64,000 nucleotides of DNA, from the NCBI RefSeq assembly GCF_014898155.1, contig NZ_CP062938.1, forward strand, positions 1,116,001 to 1,180,000, given 5' to 3'. The position numbers and the translations under genes are program-made. A model generated the notes under the pieces. That model made no database searches, was not told the origin of the DNA, and worked only from the letters and a program-made list of their open reading frames with translations. Below, piece after piece: positions 17,433 to 27,500 of this stretch; the first letter of the stretch is position 1; every line of letters starts with the position of its first letter. The DNA comes from Bifidobacterium eulemuris (GTDB taxonomy: Bacteria > Actinomycetota > Actinomycetes > Actinomycetales > Bifidobacteriaceae).

Positions 17433-18515
17433 CTAGGCGGCGGCGAATACGGTGACGGGTTTGACCTGGGTGCTGTTGGCCGGGGCGATCAGCGCGACCA
17501 CGTCCTGGGTGTCGGCCACCACGGCGGCGGCCTGGTCCGTCTCGAGATGGCGGTGGATGCGCCGGCCGAACCGTAGTTCGGCGGCCTCTTCGGCGGTGAT
17601 CTCCATCACCGGCATGGCACCGCGCACCGCTTCGGCCATGTTCAACGCGCGGCTCAGCAGCCATTCGCGGCGTTGGTCGCCGGCGAGCTCGGGCGTATCG
17701 AGCATGCATTTGTTACGCGTGACGGTTTCGCCTTCGCGGTTGGTGAAGCTGTACGATTCGGCATGCGCGCCGATGGCGCGTCGTGCGACGGCCTCATCGG
17801 CGAAGTCGAAACGCCCGACGCGGGTGCGCCGAAGCCGGGTCAGATGGCCGCCCACGCCGAGCCGTTCCCCGAGGTCGCGGGCCAACGCGCGGATATAGGT
17901 GCCGGACGAGCAGCTCACGCGCACGTCCACATCGACCACGGGCATCGAAGCGTCGGAACCTCCATCGACGGCGGTATCGGAACGCATACCGAGCACAGTG
18001 AATTCACCGATGGTGACGGGTCGGGCTTTAAGCTCGACAGTCTTGCCTTCGCGGGCCAGATCATAGGCGCGTTGGCCGTTGATCTTGATGGCGGAGAAAC
18101 TGTTGGGCACCTGTTCGATGTCACCGGTGAAATGTTCGCGGATGGTCTCTTCGATCAGCTCACGGCTTAGAGCGTCCACTCGGTTCGCCACGTCGGCCGT
18201 GCCCACCGCGCCGCCTTCCGGTTCGATGAGTTCGCCTTCGGCGTCGTCGGTGGTGGTGCGCTGACCGAGGCGGATCGTGGCCTCATAGCTTTTATCGTGT
18301 TCGACGATCGCGGTCAGCAGTCTGGTGGCATTGCCGAATCCGATGACGAGCATGCCGGTGGCCATCGGATCCAGCGTGCCCGCATGGCCGACCTTCTTGG
18401 TATGCAATGCGGCGCGCACGGCGGCGACCGCATCGAAGCTGGTCACGCCTTGCGGCTTGTCGATGATCAGCAGACCGCCGGCCGCAGTGGAGCCATTCGA
18501 TGTCATCGACGTCAC
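17433..18515 (-). CDS. truB: tRNA pseudouridine(55) synthase TruB
   Basis: Forms pseudouridine 55 in the T-loop of tRNAs. Visible are LLIIDKPQGVTSFDAV, the catalytic-Asp motif GHAGTLDPMATGMLVIGFGNATRL, and the C-terminal PUA-like region with LRFGRRIHR. The 360-aa length includes insertions in the middle (DTAVDGGSDASMP). The frame opens with a GTG at 18515 that overlaps the rbfA stop (GTGA), or with an ATG at 18506; the overlapping GTG is compatible with coupling, and the choice is not settled. Confidence 0.93.
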   Translation of the reverse strand: MTSMTSNGSTAAGGLLIIDKPQGVTSFDAVAAVRAALHTKKVGHAGTLDPMATGMLVIGFGNATRLLTAIVEHDKSYEATIRLGQRTTTDDAEGELIEPEGGAVGTADVANRVDALSRELIEETIREHFTGDIEQVPNSFSAIKINGQRAYDLAREGKTVELKARPVTIGEFTVLGMRSDTAVDGGSDASMPVVDVDVRVSCSSGTYIRALARDLGERLGVGGHLTRLRRTRVGRFDFADEAVARRAIGAHAESYSFTNREGETVTRNKCMLDTPELAGDQRREWLLSRALNMAEAVRGAMPVMEITAEEAAELRFGRRIHRHLETDQAAAVVADTQDVVALIAPANSTQVKPVTVFAAA

Positions 18516-19111
18516 TCGGTACGGTCGGCGTCGGCGACGTCATCGGAGTCGCCGGAGTCGTCCGTGTCGGCGGAGTCGTCCGCATCGAAGTCCTCGACCT
18601 CGAAATCCTCCTCGTCGTCCCAATCGTCATCGTCATCGTCATCGTCGTCGTATTCGTCGTCGACATCGTCGGCATCCTCATCCGCATGCTTGTACGGATC
18701 GGCGTCGCCGGCGTACTGGGCGGTGGCGCGCGCCTTGGCGAGCTCCTCGTCGCGTTTGCGCGCGATGGCGAGAATGTCCTCGATCTCATGCGCCTCGCCA
18801 GGCACCTCGTCGTAGACGAACTGCAGTTGCGGGGTCAGACGCAGGCCTGCCTTGACGCCGACCAGCGAGCGCAGACGGCCGCTGGCCTGGTTGAGGGCCT
18901 GCTGGGCGCGTTTGCGCTCGCCCTCCTCTTTGCCGGCATGGCCGAGCTGGGTCCAATACACTTTGGCGATCTGCAGATCGTTGGTGACGCGCACTTCGGT
19001 TATGGTGACGTTCGCCAGACGCTTGTCATGCAGCTGCGCCTCCATCGACGAGGCGATCACGCGCTGAATCAGGGCGGCGATACGCGCCGCGCGGGGGTTC
19101 GTTCCTGCCAT
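18512..19111 (-). CDS. rbfA: Ribosome-binding factor A with long acidic tail
   Basis: Thirty-S maturation factor. The first 130 residues follow the family (AARIAALIQRVIASSMEAQL, ANVTITEVRVTNDLQIAKVYW, LRLTPQLQFVYDE). The last about 65 residues are strongly acidic, with an uninterrupted run of nine Asp followed by more Asp/Glu/Ser. The DNA there is ATC/GTC-repetitive on the plus strand and so may vary in length. Total length is 199 aa against about 120-160 in relatives. ATG 19111 begins the conserved MAGTNPRAARIA. It lies between infB (217-nt gap) and truB (4-nt overlap). Confidence 0.92.
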   Translation of the reverse strand: MAGTNPRAARIAALIQRVIASSMEAQLHDKRLANVTITEVRVTNDLQIAKVYWTQLGHAGKEEGERKRAQQALNQASGRLRSLVGVKAGLRLTPQLQFVYDEVPGEAHEIEDILAIARKRDEELAKARATAQYAGDADPYKHADEDADDVDDEYDDDDDDDDDWDDEEDFEVEDFDADDSADTDDSGDSDDVADADRTE

Positions 19112-19327
19112 AAGTCCATTCCTTGGGTCTTGTTCGTGTCGCGGAGTGTTCCCGGAGCGCCGCATGTCCGCCGCCGTATCGCGGCGGTTCGCGTGCGTCG
19201 GCCCGTTCCGTGGGGAAGCATCCGCTTCACTATCCGTTGCTATCCGTTATTGTGCCATAGACGCGGGAACGCCCGCCTCCGAAAGCCGGGGGCGGGCGTT
19301 GCCGTCATATCCCACTGGTTGGTCGCG

Positions 19328-22207
19328 CTACTTGCGTTCGACCTCGCGCATCTCGAAGGTCTCGATGATGTCGCCGATCTCGATGTCGTTGAAGGAGCCG
19401 AGGTTGATACCGGCCTCGTAGCCTTCCTTGACGGAGGTGACGTCGTCCTTGAAGCGGCGCAGCGAAGAGATCTCCAGGTCGTTGACCGTGGCCACGCCGT
19501 TGCGCAGGATGCGGCACTTCGTTCCGCGCTTGACCTCGCCGTCCTGCACCAGCACGCCGGCGATGTTGCCGAACTTGGAGGAGCGGAAGATCTCGCGGAT
19601 CTCGGAGTGCGAAGTGGTGACCTCTTCGTATTCCGGCTTGAGCATGCCCTTGAGGGAGGCCTCGATGTCTTCGATGGCCTTGTAGATGATCGAGTAGTAC
19701 TTGATCTCCACGCCCTCGCGCTCGGCCAGGTCGGCGACCTGACGGTTCGGACGCACGTTGAAGCCGATGATGACGGCCTTGTCGACCGTGGCGAGGTTGA
19801 CGTCGTTCTGGGTGATCGCGCCGACGCCGCGGTGGATGACCTGGATGCCGACCTCGTCGGACACCTCGATCTTCATCAGGGAGTCCTCGAGCGCCTCGAC
19901 GGAGCCGGAGGAATCGCCCTTGATGACGATGTTGAGCATATCGACCTCGGACTCGGCGAGCTTCTTCTTGAAGTCCTCGAGCGAGACGACCTTGCGGCGC
20001 TTGGCCAGCTGGGCGGCGCGCTCGGTGGCCTGACGCTTCTCGGCGATCTGGCGGGCGGCGCGGTCGTCCGAAGCCACGAGGAACAGGTCGCCTGCGGTCG
20101 GCACGGAGGTCAGACCGAGCACCTGCACCGGGCTGGAGGGCACGGCCTCCTTCATCGGGTTGCCGTTCTCGTCGAGCATGGCGCGCACGCGGCCGTACGA
20201 GGTGCCGGCCACGATGGCGTCGCCCACGTGGAGCGTACCGGACTGCACGAGCACGGTGGCCACGGCACCGCGGCCCTTGTCGAGTCGGGCTTCCACGGTG
20301 GCACCGCGGGCGTCCATATCCGGGTTGGCCCTCAGGTCGAGTTCGGCGTCGGCGGTGAGCAGCACCGCTTCGAGCAGCTTGTCGACGTTCAGCCCCTGCT
20401 TGGCGGAGATGTCGACGAACATGGTGTCGCCGCCGTACTCCTCCGGCACGAGGCCGAATTCGGTGAGCTGACCGCGCACCTTGTCGGGGTTGGCGCCCGA
20501 CACATCGATTTTGTTGACCGCCACGACGATCGGCACATGGGCCGCCTGCGCGTGGTTGATGGCTTCCACGGTCTGGGGCATCACACCATCGTCGGCGGCG
20601 ACCACGAGGATCGCGACGTCGGTGAGTTCGGCACCGCGGGCACGCATGGCGGTGAACGCCTCGTGGCCCGGGGTATCGAGGAAGGTGATCTTGCGCGGCT
20701 CGCCCTCCAGCTCCACCGTCACCTGGTAGGCGCCGATGCGCTGGGTGATGCCGCCGGCCTCGCGTGCGATGACGTTGGTGCGGCGGATGGTGTCGAGCAG
20801 TCGGGTCTTACCGTGGTCGACATGGCCCATAACGGTGACGACCGGCGGACGCGGCTGAAGATCCTCGTCGTCCTGCAGTTCTTCCTCGTCGAGGTTGATG
20901 TCGAACTGCTGAAGCAGCTCCTTGTCTTCTTCCTCGGCGGAGACGAGTTTGATGTTCCAGCCGATCTCGTCGCCCAGAATCTGGAAGGTCGCCTCGTCGA
21001 GGGACTGCGTGGCCGTGGCCATCTCGCCCAAGTGGAAGAGCACGGTCACCAGCGCGGCCTGATTGACGTTGATCTTCTCCGCCAGATCGGCCAACGTGGC
21101 ACCCTGACGCAGGCGCACGGTCTGGCCGCCGCCGTTGGGGATGCGCACACCGCCGATGGTCGGTGCTTTCAGCTCCTCGAACTCCTGACGCTTCGCCAGA
21201 CGGTTCTTACGCGCCTTCGAGGACTTGCCGCCCTGACGGCCGAATGCGCCGGCCGCGCCGCCGCGACCGCGGCCGCCGCCACGTGCGGGACCGTTGCTCG
21301 GCGCGCCGCCGCCCTGGAAGTTGTTGCCGCCCTGCTGGCCGCCGCCCTGACCGGGACGCCCCTGACGGAAGCCGCCCTGGGCACCACCCTGCTGGCCGCC
21401 CTGACCGGGACGGCTGTGTCCCCACTGGCCCGGACGCGCGCCCTGCGCGCCGCCCTGACCGGGACGACCGCCGCGGAAGCCTCCGCGAGCGCCGCCGCCC
21501 TGCTGGCCGCCCTGACCGGGACGACCGGGACGTCCGCCACGGCCACCTTCGACATTCGGACGGGCCATCGGATGCGGGCGCGGGATATCGCCGGGGGTCG
21601 GCGTGCGCATGCCCTGCTTACGGCTGAACGGATTATTGCCCGGACGGGGACCGGGGGTGTGGGGACGCGCGCCGGAGCCGGACGCACCGGAGGCGCCGCC
21701 GTTGGGCGTGGGCGCGGCGGGTCGGGCGTTGGGAGCCTGCGGACGGGCGCCGCCATTGGAGGCACCGCCGTTGCGGGACTGTCCCGGACGCGCGGTGCGC
21801 TGCTGATTGGAATCCTGTTGCGGCTTGGCGGCCGGCTTGGCCGGAGCGGCCGGCGTCGGCGTCTGAGCCGGAGCCGGGGCTGCCGGAGCCGGGGTTGCCT
21901 GGGCCGGAGCCGGAGTCGCGGTCGTGGCCGCGGCGGGCTTGGGAGCCGCCGGAGCGGGTGTCGCCGGCTTCGCGGCAGGCTTCGCCACCGGCTTGCTGGC
22001 CGGGGCGGAGGCCTGGGCCTTCGGCGCGGACTGGGCCTCGCCGGATTCGGACTTGGCGAATGCGGCCTTAAGACGGCGGGCCACCGGGGGCTCCACCGTC
22101 GAGGAAGCGGATTTCACGAACTCGCCCATGTCCTTGAGCTTTTCGAGAACGGCCTTGCTGTCGACGTTCAAATCCTTGGCCAATTCGTATACGCGTGGTT
22201 TCGCCAC
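19328..22207 (-). CDS. infB: Translation initiation factor IF-2
   Basis: A 959-aa IF-2. The N-terminal IF2-N motif ([29 protein letters not shown]) is followed by about 300 residues rich in Ala/Pro and then Gly/Gln/Arg ([12 protein letters not shown] repeats, roughly residues 45-340), as in actinobacteria. The G domain starts near residue 455 with [22 protein letters not shown] and NKID, then domains II-IV. The frame starts with GTG at 22207, preceded by TAGGAG 8 nt away. A 9-bp perfect inverted repeat encloses this start (22191-22234). Confidence 0.96.
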   Translation of the reverse strand: MAKPRVYELAKDLNVDSKAVLEKLKDMGEFVKSASSTVEPPVARRLKAAFAKSESGEAQSAPKAQASAPASKPVAKPAAKPATPAPAAPKPAAATTATPAPAQATPAPAAPAPAQTPTPAAPAKPAAKPQQDSNQQRTARPGQSRNGGASNGGARPQAPNARPAAPTPNGGASGASGSGARPHTPGPRPGNNPFSRKQGMRTPTPGDIPRPHPMARPNVEGGRGGRPGRPGQGGQQGGGARGGFRGGRPGQGGAQGARPGQWGHSRPGQGGQQGGAQGGFRQGRPGQGGGQQGGNNFQGGGAPSNGPARGGGRGRGGAAGAFGRQGGKSSKARKNRLAKRQEFEELKAPTIGGVRIPNGGGQTVRLRQGATLADLAEKINVNQAALVTVLFHLGEMATATQSLDEATFQILGDEIGWNIKLVSAEEEDKELLQQFDINLDEEELQDDEDLQPRPPVVTVMGHVDHGKTRLLDTIRRTNVIAREAGGITQRIGAYQVTVELEGEPRKITFLDTPGHEAFTAMRARGAELTDVAILVVAADDGVMPQTVEAINHAQAAHVPIVVAVNKIDVSGANPDKVRGQLTEFGLVPEEYGGDTMFVDISAKQGLNVDKLLEAVLLTADAELDLRANPDMDARGATVEARLDKGRGAVATVLVQSGTLHVGDAIVAGTSYGRVRAMLDENGNPMKEAVPSSPVQVLGLTSVPTAGDLFLVASDDRAARQIAEKRQATERAAQLAKRRKVVSLEDFKKKLAESEVDMLNIVIKGDSSGSVEALEDSLMKIEVSDEVGIQVIHRGVGAITQNDVNLATVDKAVIIGFNVRPNRQVADLAEREGVEIKYYSIIYKAIEDIEASLKGMLKPEYEEVTTSHSEIREIFRSSKFGNIAGVLVQDGEVKRGTKCRILRNGVATVNDLEISSLRRFKDDVTSVKEGYEAGINLGSFNDIEIGDIIETFEMREVERK

Positions 22208-22234
22208 TAATTACTCCTATCTGAGACCACGCGT
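22191..22234 (-). promoter_or_regulatory. infB: Hairpin enclosing the infB Shine-Dalgarno and GTG start
   Basis: On the infB mRNA, ACGCGTGGT (22234-22226) can pair perfectly with ACCACGCGT (22199-22191). The 26-nt loop holds the Shine-Dalgarno TAGGAG and the GTG start. The 3' arm lies inside codons 4-6. Such a structure could tune initiation-factor translation; function is inferred. Confidence 0.55.
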
Positions 22235-22436
22235 GATTGGGCGTGGTCAGTCTGTGATGATGGCAAGCCTACCCTGTCTCATCGTGCGACCATGATCGTG
22301 TTACCTCGTCTCTTCGCGGGGCATGACGGCGCGTCGTGCGCCTGCCCGCATCGAAAGTCAAGCATACTCGTGCCGCTGGATGTCGCCGCTCGAAGCGAGC
22401 CGCATGCCATCCAACGGCACGATGTTCAGGTATGGG

Positions 22437-23483
22437 TTATTCCGCGCTCGGCGCGTTTTCGGTGTTCTCCGCGGCCTTTTGCGCGTGGGCTTCGGCGGAT
22501 TCGATGCCGATCTTCCAGCCGGTGAGCTTGGCGGCCAGACGCGCGTTCTGCCCCTCCTTGCCGATGGCCAGCGACAGCTGGTCGTCGTGGATGAACGCGA
22601 TGGCGGTTTTGTTCTTCTCGCTGATCACCTGCACGCCGGTGGCCACGGCCGGGCTGAGCGCGGCGGCCACGAACTTGGCGGGATCCTCGGACCAGTCGAC
22701 GATGTCGATCTTCTCCGGTCCCAGATTCTCCATCACGGCACGCACGCGCGCGCCGCCGGGGCCGATCAGCGCGCCCTTGGGGTTCACGCCTTCGGTGTTG
22801 GCCTTCACCGCGAGCTTCGTGCGCGCGCCGGCCTCGCGGGCGATGGCCATAATCGACACCGCGCCCGACACCAGCTCCGGCACCTCGCGCTCGAACAGCC
22901 TACGCACCAGTTCGGGGTGGGAGCGGGAGACCACGATCTCCGGGCCCTTCAGTCCGCGGGCCACGTTCACCACGTACACGCGCAGACGCTCGCCATGGCG
23001 GTAACGCTCGCCCGGCACCTGCTCGCGGCGGGGCAGAATGGCCTCCACATCGCCGATGGCCACATGCACGTTCGTCGGATCGGAGACGTCCTGCTGGATG
23101 ACGCCGGTGATGAGCTTGCCCTTCTGGCCGGAGAACGCGCCGAACACCTTGTCGTCCTCGGCCTTGCGGAACAGCTGGCTGATGACCTGGCGCGCGGTGG
23201 CGGCGGCGAGACGGCCGAAATCGCGCGGAGTGTCGTCATATTCCTCGCTGAACGTGGGCGCGGGGTGCGGATCGTCCTCGGTGGGCTCCTGACGGATCTC
23301 GTCCACGGCCCATACGGTGAAGCTGCCCGAACGCTCGTCCAGCTCGACGCGGGCGTGCTTGGCGGCGTGTGGGGTTTTCAGATAGGCGAGGCGCAAGGCC
23401 TCGGCCAGTGCGTCATCCAGCGTCTCGGGTTCGATTCCCTGCTCGGCGGCGAGTTTGTGCATTCCTGTCAGATCAAGTTCCAT
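22437..23483 (-). CDS. nusA: Transcription termination/antitermination factor NusA
   Basis: A 348-aa NusA of the short actinobacterial form: N-terminal RNA-polymerase-binding region, S1 domain ([12 protein letters not shown]...[21 protein letters not shown]), and two KH domains ([69 protein letters not shown]). It lacks the acidic repeats of E. coli NusA. AGGAGG sits 7 nt before the ATG. The 229 nt between nusA and infB hold no ylxR gene, which usually sits here. Confidence 0.95.
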   Translation of the reverse strand: MELDLTGMHKLAAEQGIEPETLDDALAEALRLAYLKTPHAAKHARVELDERSGSFTVWAVDEIRQEPTEDDPHPAPTFSEEYDDTPRDFGRLAAATARQVISQLFRKAEDDKVFGAFSGQKGKLITGVIQQDVSDPTNVHVAIGDVEAILPRREQVPGERYRHGERLRVYVVNVARGLKGPEIVVSRSHPELVRRLFEREVPELVSGAVSIMAIAREAGARTKLAVKANTEGVNPKGALIGPGGARVRAVMENLGPEKIDIVDWSEDPAKFVAAALSPAVATGVQVISEKNKTAIAFIHDDQLSLAIGKEGQNARLAAKLTGWKIGIESAEAHAQKAAENTENAPSAE

Positions 23484-23559
23484 CGGTCCGACCTCCTATG
23501 AAGTTATTATCCGAGCGCTTGGCCCATATGGTCACAGTCAACTATTAGTGTAGTTTCGT

Positions 23560-24411
23560 ATGCAGACACGTCACCGGTTCCAGCATGCCCACCCCCCTTA
23601 CGCGCCGTGGGCCACGCGTGCCGTCGCACTGCTGGCGGCCGTGGGGTTGACGGCGTCGCTTACCGCATGCGATGCGCCGCGTCTTGCGGGCCGCGCCGAA
23701 GCGGAGCAGGAGATGAGCGCGTGCGAAAGCGCGTATGTGGACGCGTCTTCGCTCGCCTCGACGGTGGATGGGGATGGCGGCGAGCCTTTGCTGGCGCGCT
23801 ATATCGCCTCGCTTACCCTCCCCTCCGCTTGGCTTGAGGTGGCCGCGCAATGCCCGGAGCGATTCGGCGAGGGTGCGATGTTCAGCGCACGTGCCGAACT
23901 GGTTCAGACGTCTCTGGCTGCGAAGTTGGGGCAGGATGATTCGCAGCAGACACGGATCGCCCGTCTCGACGGTGTGGATTCCCTGGCTGTGGATGCGCAG
24001 GCGCTGCTCACCATGGCGCAGGCGGAGGATCGCGCCGGATTCGCCGTGGAGGTGCTTGCCGCGCGGGGCATATCGGATGCGGACCTCGCCACCAGCGACA
24101 ACCATAAGACCACGGCGCAGCAGCTGGTGTCTTTGGCAGGTGTGGAGCCGAATTCCGACGCCGATCCCCGGCAAAAGGCGTATGCCATCGACGCGCTGAT
24201 CGGCGATTCCGGCACCGTGACGGATTCCGCCACCGGATTGGAGGTCCCGGTGGTGGCCGCGGTCGAAATGGATTGCGCGCGCACCGAAGCCGCGGCCTGG
24301 TCGGGCACGGACGCCGAAAGCGCGGCCATACTGGCGGATCTGGTGGCCCAGCACGCCTATCAGGCCTTCCAGCTCGGCTACCCCACCGGCGACTTCGCCC
24401 TCTTTGAATAG
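23560..24411 (+). CDS. Predicted lipoprotein of unknown function
   Basis: A 283-aa secreted protein: basic N-terminus, hydrophobic segment AVALLAAVGLTASLTAC with a lipobox (LTAC) placing the lipid-bearing Cys at residue 37, then a mainly helical Ala/Asp/Glu-rich domain. Segments such as AYAIDALIGDSG and AAILADLVAQHAYQAFQLGYPTG suggest a helical bundle like actinobacterial DUF4439-type proteins, but this is tentative. It is divergent from nusA with 76 nt between. TAGTGT lies 8 nt before the ATG and no Shine-Dalgarno is seen, so it may be leaderless. Confidence 0.75.
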   Translation: MQTRHRFQHAHPPYAPWATRAVALLAAVGLTASLTACDAPRLAGRAEAEQEMSACESAYVDASSLASTVDGDGGEPLLARYIASLTLPSAWLEVAAQCPERFGEGAMFSARAELVQTSLAAKLGQDDSQQTRIARLDGVDSLAVDAQALLTMAQAEDRAGFAVEVLAARGISDADLATSDNHKTTAQQLVSLAGVEPNSDADPRQKAYAIDALIGDSGTVTDSATGLEVPVVAAVEMDCARTEAAAWSGTDAESAAILADLVAQHAYQAFQLGYPTGDFALFE

Positions 24412-24474
24412 CATCTCCTGTCATTCTGGACGGAGCAAACGCAGTGAGCGCCGCCCCTGTCACTGCGTCCTTCT

Positions 24475-24596
24475 GAGATGCTTCGACTCCGTTCCACTCC
24501 GCTCAGCATGACATATTGTCGTCATCCCGAGCGGAGGCGCAGCCTTTCCCACTACGTCATCCCGAGCGGAGGCGCAGCCGGAGTCGAGGGATCTCA
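24475..24596. repeat. REP-like intergenic repeat 5, overlapping the adhesin stop codon
   Basis: Right arm GAGATGCTTCGACTCCG...CTCAGCATGAC (24475-24512) and left arm GTCATCCCGAGCGGAGGCGC...GTCGAGGGATCTCA ending at 24596, with a partial second left arm between. The TGA of the giant gene (24594-24596) is formed by the last bases of the repeat, so the element defines or abuts its end. Confidence 0.85.
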
Positions 24597-27500
24597 AACC
24601 CTCCGCCGCAGAACGGCCCCAGCCAGACCGAGAACCATCAGAACGCCCACGGCCATCAGGGGCGCGGCCAGGCCGATCCCGCTCTCGGACAGTTCCTCCG
24701 ACTTCTTGTCGTCCGAACCGCCGTTCTTCTTGCCGTCCGAGCCATCGTCCTTCTTGTCGTCCGAACCGTCGTTCTGATCGCCGTCCGAACCGGCGTTGTC
24801 ACCGCCGCCCGAGTTGTCCGGATTATCGGGGTCGCCGTCCGGCTTTTCGTCCGAATCACCCGAATCGTCGCCTGGATCCTCCGGATTATCGCCCGGATTG
24901 TCCGGATTCTCGGGGTTCTCCGGTTCCTCGATGGCGGGAGTCCACACGGTACCGCCGTCCTTGTCAACCACGGTCCCATCCGGACGGATGATGCCACCCG
25001 CGGGCACCACGACCTCCACACCGCTCTCCCCACCGGCGATATCAGGCTTCGGAGTGAACGTTCCACCCTCAGGCAGCGTGATGGAACCATCCGGGTTCAC
25101 CACGACCGGCTCATCGCCGCCCGGCGCGACCACGCCCTTATCATCGGGCAGACTCGCCGAACCGTCCGGATTCACAACCACACCGGCATCCGTCGACACA
25201 GACTCGACCGAAACCGTCACCACGCCAGACGTCTCACCCGTATAGTTCGAAACATCCGCGCTCGGGGTGAACGTCCACCACAACGAGATCGGAGCGCCGT
25301 CCATGGAACGCAGCGCGTGCGTGGTGTCGAGCGGAATCGTGTGCTCGGCGTCCGCGTACCAGGCGAGCGTACCCGGCACCGCTTCGACCGTGCCGTCCGG
25401 CAAGGTCACGCCCACACCCGAAGCGGCCACGCCCAGATCGGCGAGAGTCGCCCCCGCCTTCACGGTCCGGTCCTCGACCGTATACGAGATTGACGCCGGC
25501 GTGATTGAGAAGCCCTGGCTCAGGTTCGCCACGCCCTCCACCGTGTAGTTCGCATTGGACGCGCCGGTCACCGTCGCGGTGTACGAACCGACTTCGGTCT
25601 GCGCGCCCGTGACCGTCAGCACGCAGTCGTCGCCCTCCACGAGATTCGACACCGACGCCGCAGGAACATGGGCCGTCCCATCGTATGCGAACGAAGTCAC
25701 GGCATCCCACAAGACGCTCACGGGACGCGGAAGCACGCTCAACGCGACCTCGACGCTCTTCGCCTCGAAATTCGTGCTTGCCTCGGAACTAACGGTCAGG
25801 ACCGCCTCGCCCGCGCCTGTGACGCTCACGCGGCCCGTCTCGTCGACCGTCGCCACGGCCTCATTAGAAGACGCGTAGCTGATCGCGCCCGCGCCGATGG
25901 ACGCGAACGGCGCAAGCGTGAACTCCCCGTCGCCGTACATCTTGGAGAACGCCACCTGGTCGAGCGTGAACGCGTCACCGCTCTTGGCCACCGTCACCGA
26001 CACCGACGCGGACGCGCCCGTATAGTTCTGAGTCGCGGCCAGACTGGCGGTGATCGTCGCCGAACCCGCGCCCACAATCGACACGTTACCGTCCGCATCC
26101 ACCGCCGCCACGCCCGTATCGCTCGACGAGAACGACACCACGCCGCCGCTGTTTGACTTGGCCGTCAGCGTGAACCCGGCGTCGCCATAGGTCGCGGACT
26201 GGCCGGCGTCTGGCGTCAAGGTCAACACGCCCTGGGCCTTGGCGATCGAGAACCGCAGTTCGACCTCGCCCGTGTAGTTGCCCATGCCCGTCACCCTCGC
26301 GACCGCGGTCTTCTCGCCCGCGTTCGTATTGTTCTTATACGAGACCGTGAAGTCCACGCCCTCGACCAGCGCCTTGCCGTCCGCGCCCACACCCGTCACC
26401 GCGGGCTTCAACTCGGCTCCGGTATAGCCCAGGCCATTCGAGTCCACGGTGAGCATGGATTCGGTCAATTCGGCCGCGCCGATGCCGGACTCGACCGTAC
26501 CGGTCAGCTCCGTGGACTCCAACGCATACCAGCCGGCGTCCTTCCCTGACAAGGCGACCCCGGACGCCTTCACCGTCCTGACGCCCGCGGTAGCGGATTG
26601 GAACGCGAACTCCGCCGCCGAAGCCGACACGTCGTCACCCTCAAGCACGCCAGACAAGCTGATTCCCAGCGTATGCTCCGCGGGCACGGCGGTCGTCCCG
26701 TCATACGATTTGGACGCGTCGCCCGATACCTTGGCAGTCAACGTGAGCTTCTCGAGCGTGATCGACACGGAAGCCTTCACGTCAGACAGGTTGCCATCCT
26801 GGGAGAAGCGCACCGTCAACGTCTGAACACCGGTGGGCACGAGCCTGCGCGCCGTGTCGTACGGCAACTCGACCAAATACGTACCGTCGCCGTTGTCCTT
26901 CGGATTCTTATCATCGGTCAGCTTCGTCCCGCCGTAGTACAGGGCCGCCGTGCCAGGCGCGGGATCGTCCGACAAGCCCACCAGACCCGACATGCGCGAC
27001 AACAGGGCCGACATGCGCGACGGCAACGACGACCCAGAGGTCTCATCCGCGGGACGAAGCTTGGCCCTCACTATGACCGTGTCGCCATACGCGAACGACG
27101 AGGACTGCTCAGAACCGTCATAGACGTCGATATCGCCATCCTCCACAACACCGGCGGAACGGACCACCGTCACCTTACCCGACACGAACTCCACCGCATA
27201 GTTCGACAACTCCTTGGGAGCATTGCCGGAAGCCCACTTCGGCGTGACCACGTAACCCTGCTCGGTGACGGGCGAACCCTTCTTGTAATCACTCATGTAG
27301 GACAACGCGTCGAACAGCGCGCCGGACAAATCCGCACCTTCCTGTTCGGTGAGCCAACCGGACGCCGTGGCTGAATACACGGCATCCGACCCGTACGACA
27401 CCTCGACGTCCTTGGCCGTCACAACCAGCTTGGCGGGCGAGATGCCGGTCACCTCATACGACGACGGCAACTTGGACGGCAGCGCGTACCAGCCGGACGA

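Noticed and set aside
18500..22210. Very long plus-strand open frame (over 1200 codons) opposite infB
   Set aside because: It is a shadow of infB caused by high GC3; its product is low-complexity Val/Gly/His-rich and infB is certain.
22208..22436. Looked for ylxR (DUF448) between nusA and infB
   Set aside because: No frame of suitable length or its conserved motif is present in the 229 nt.
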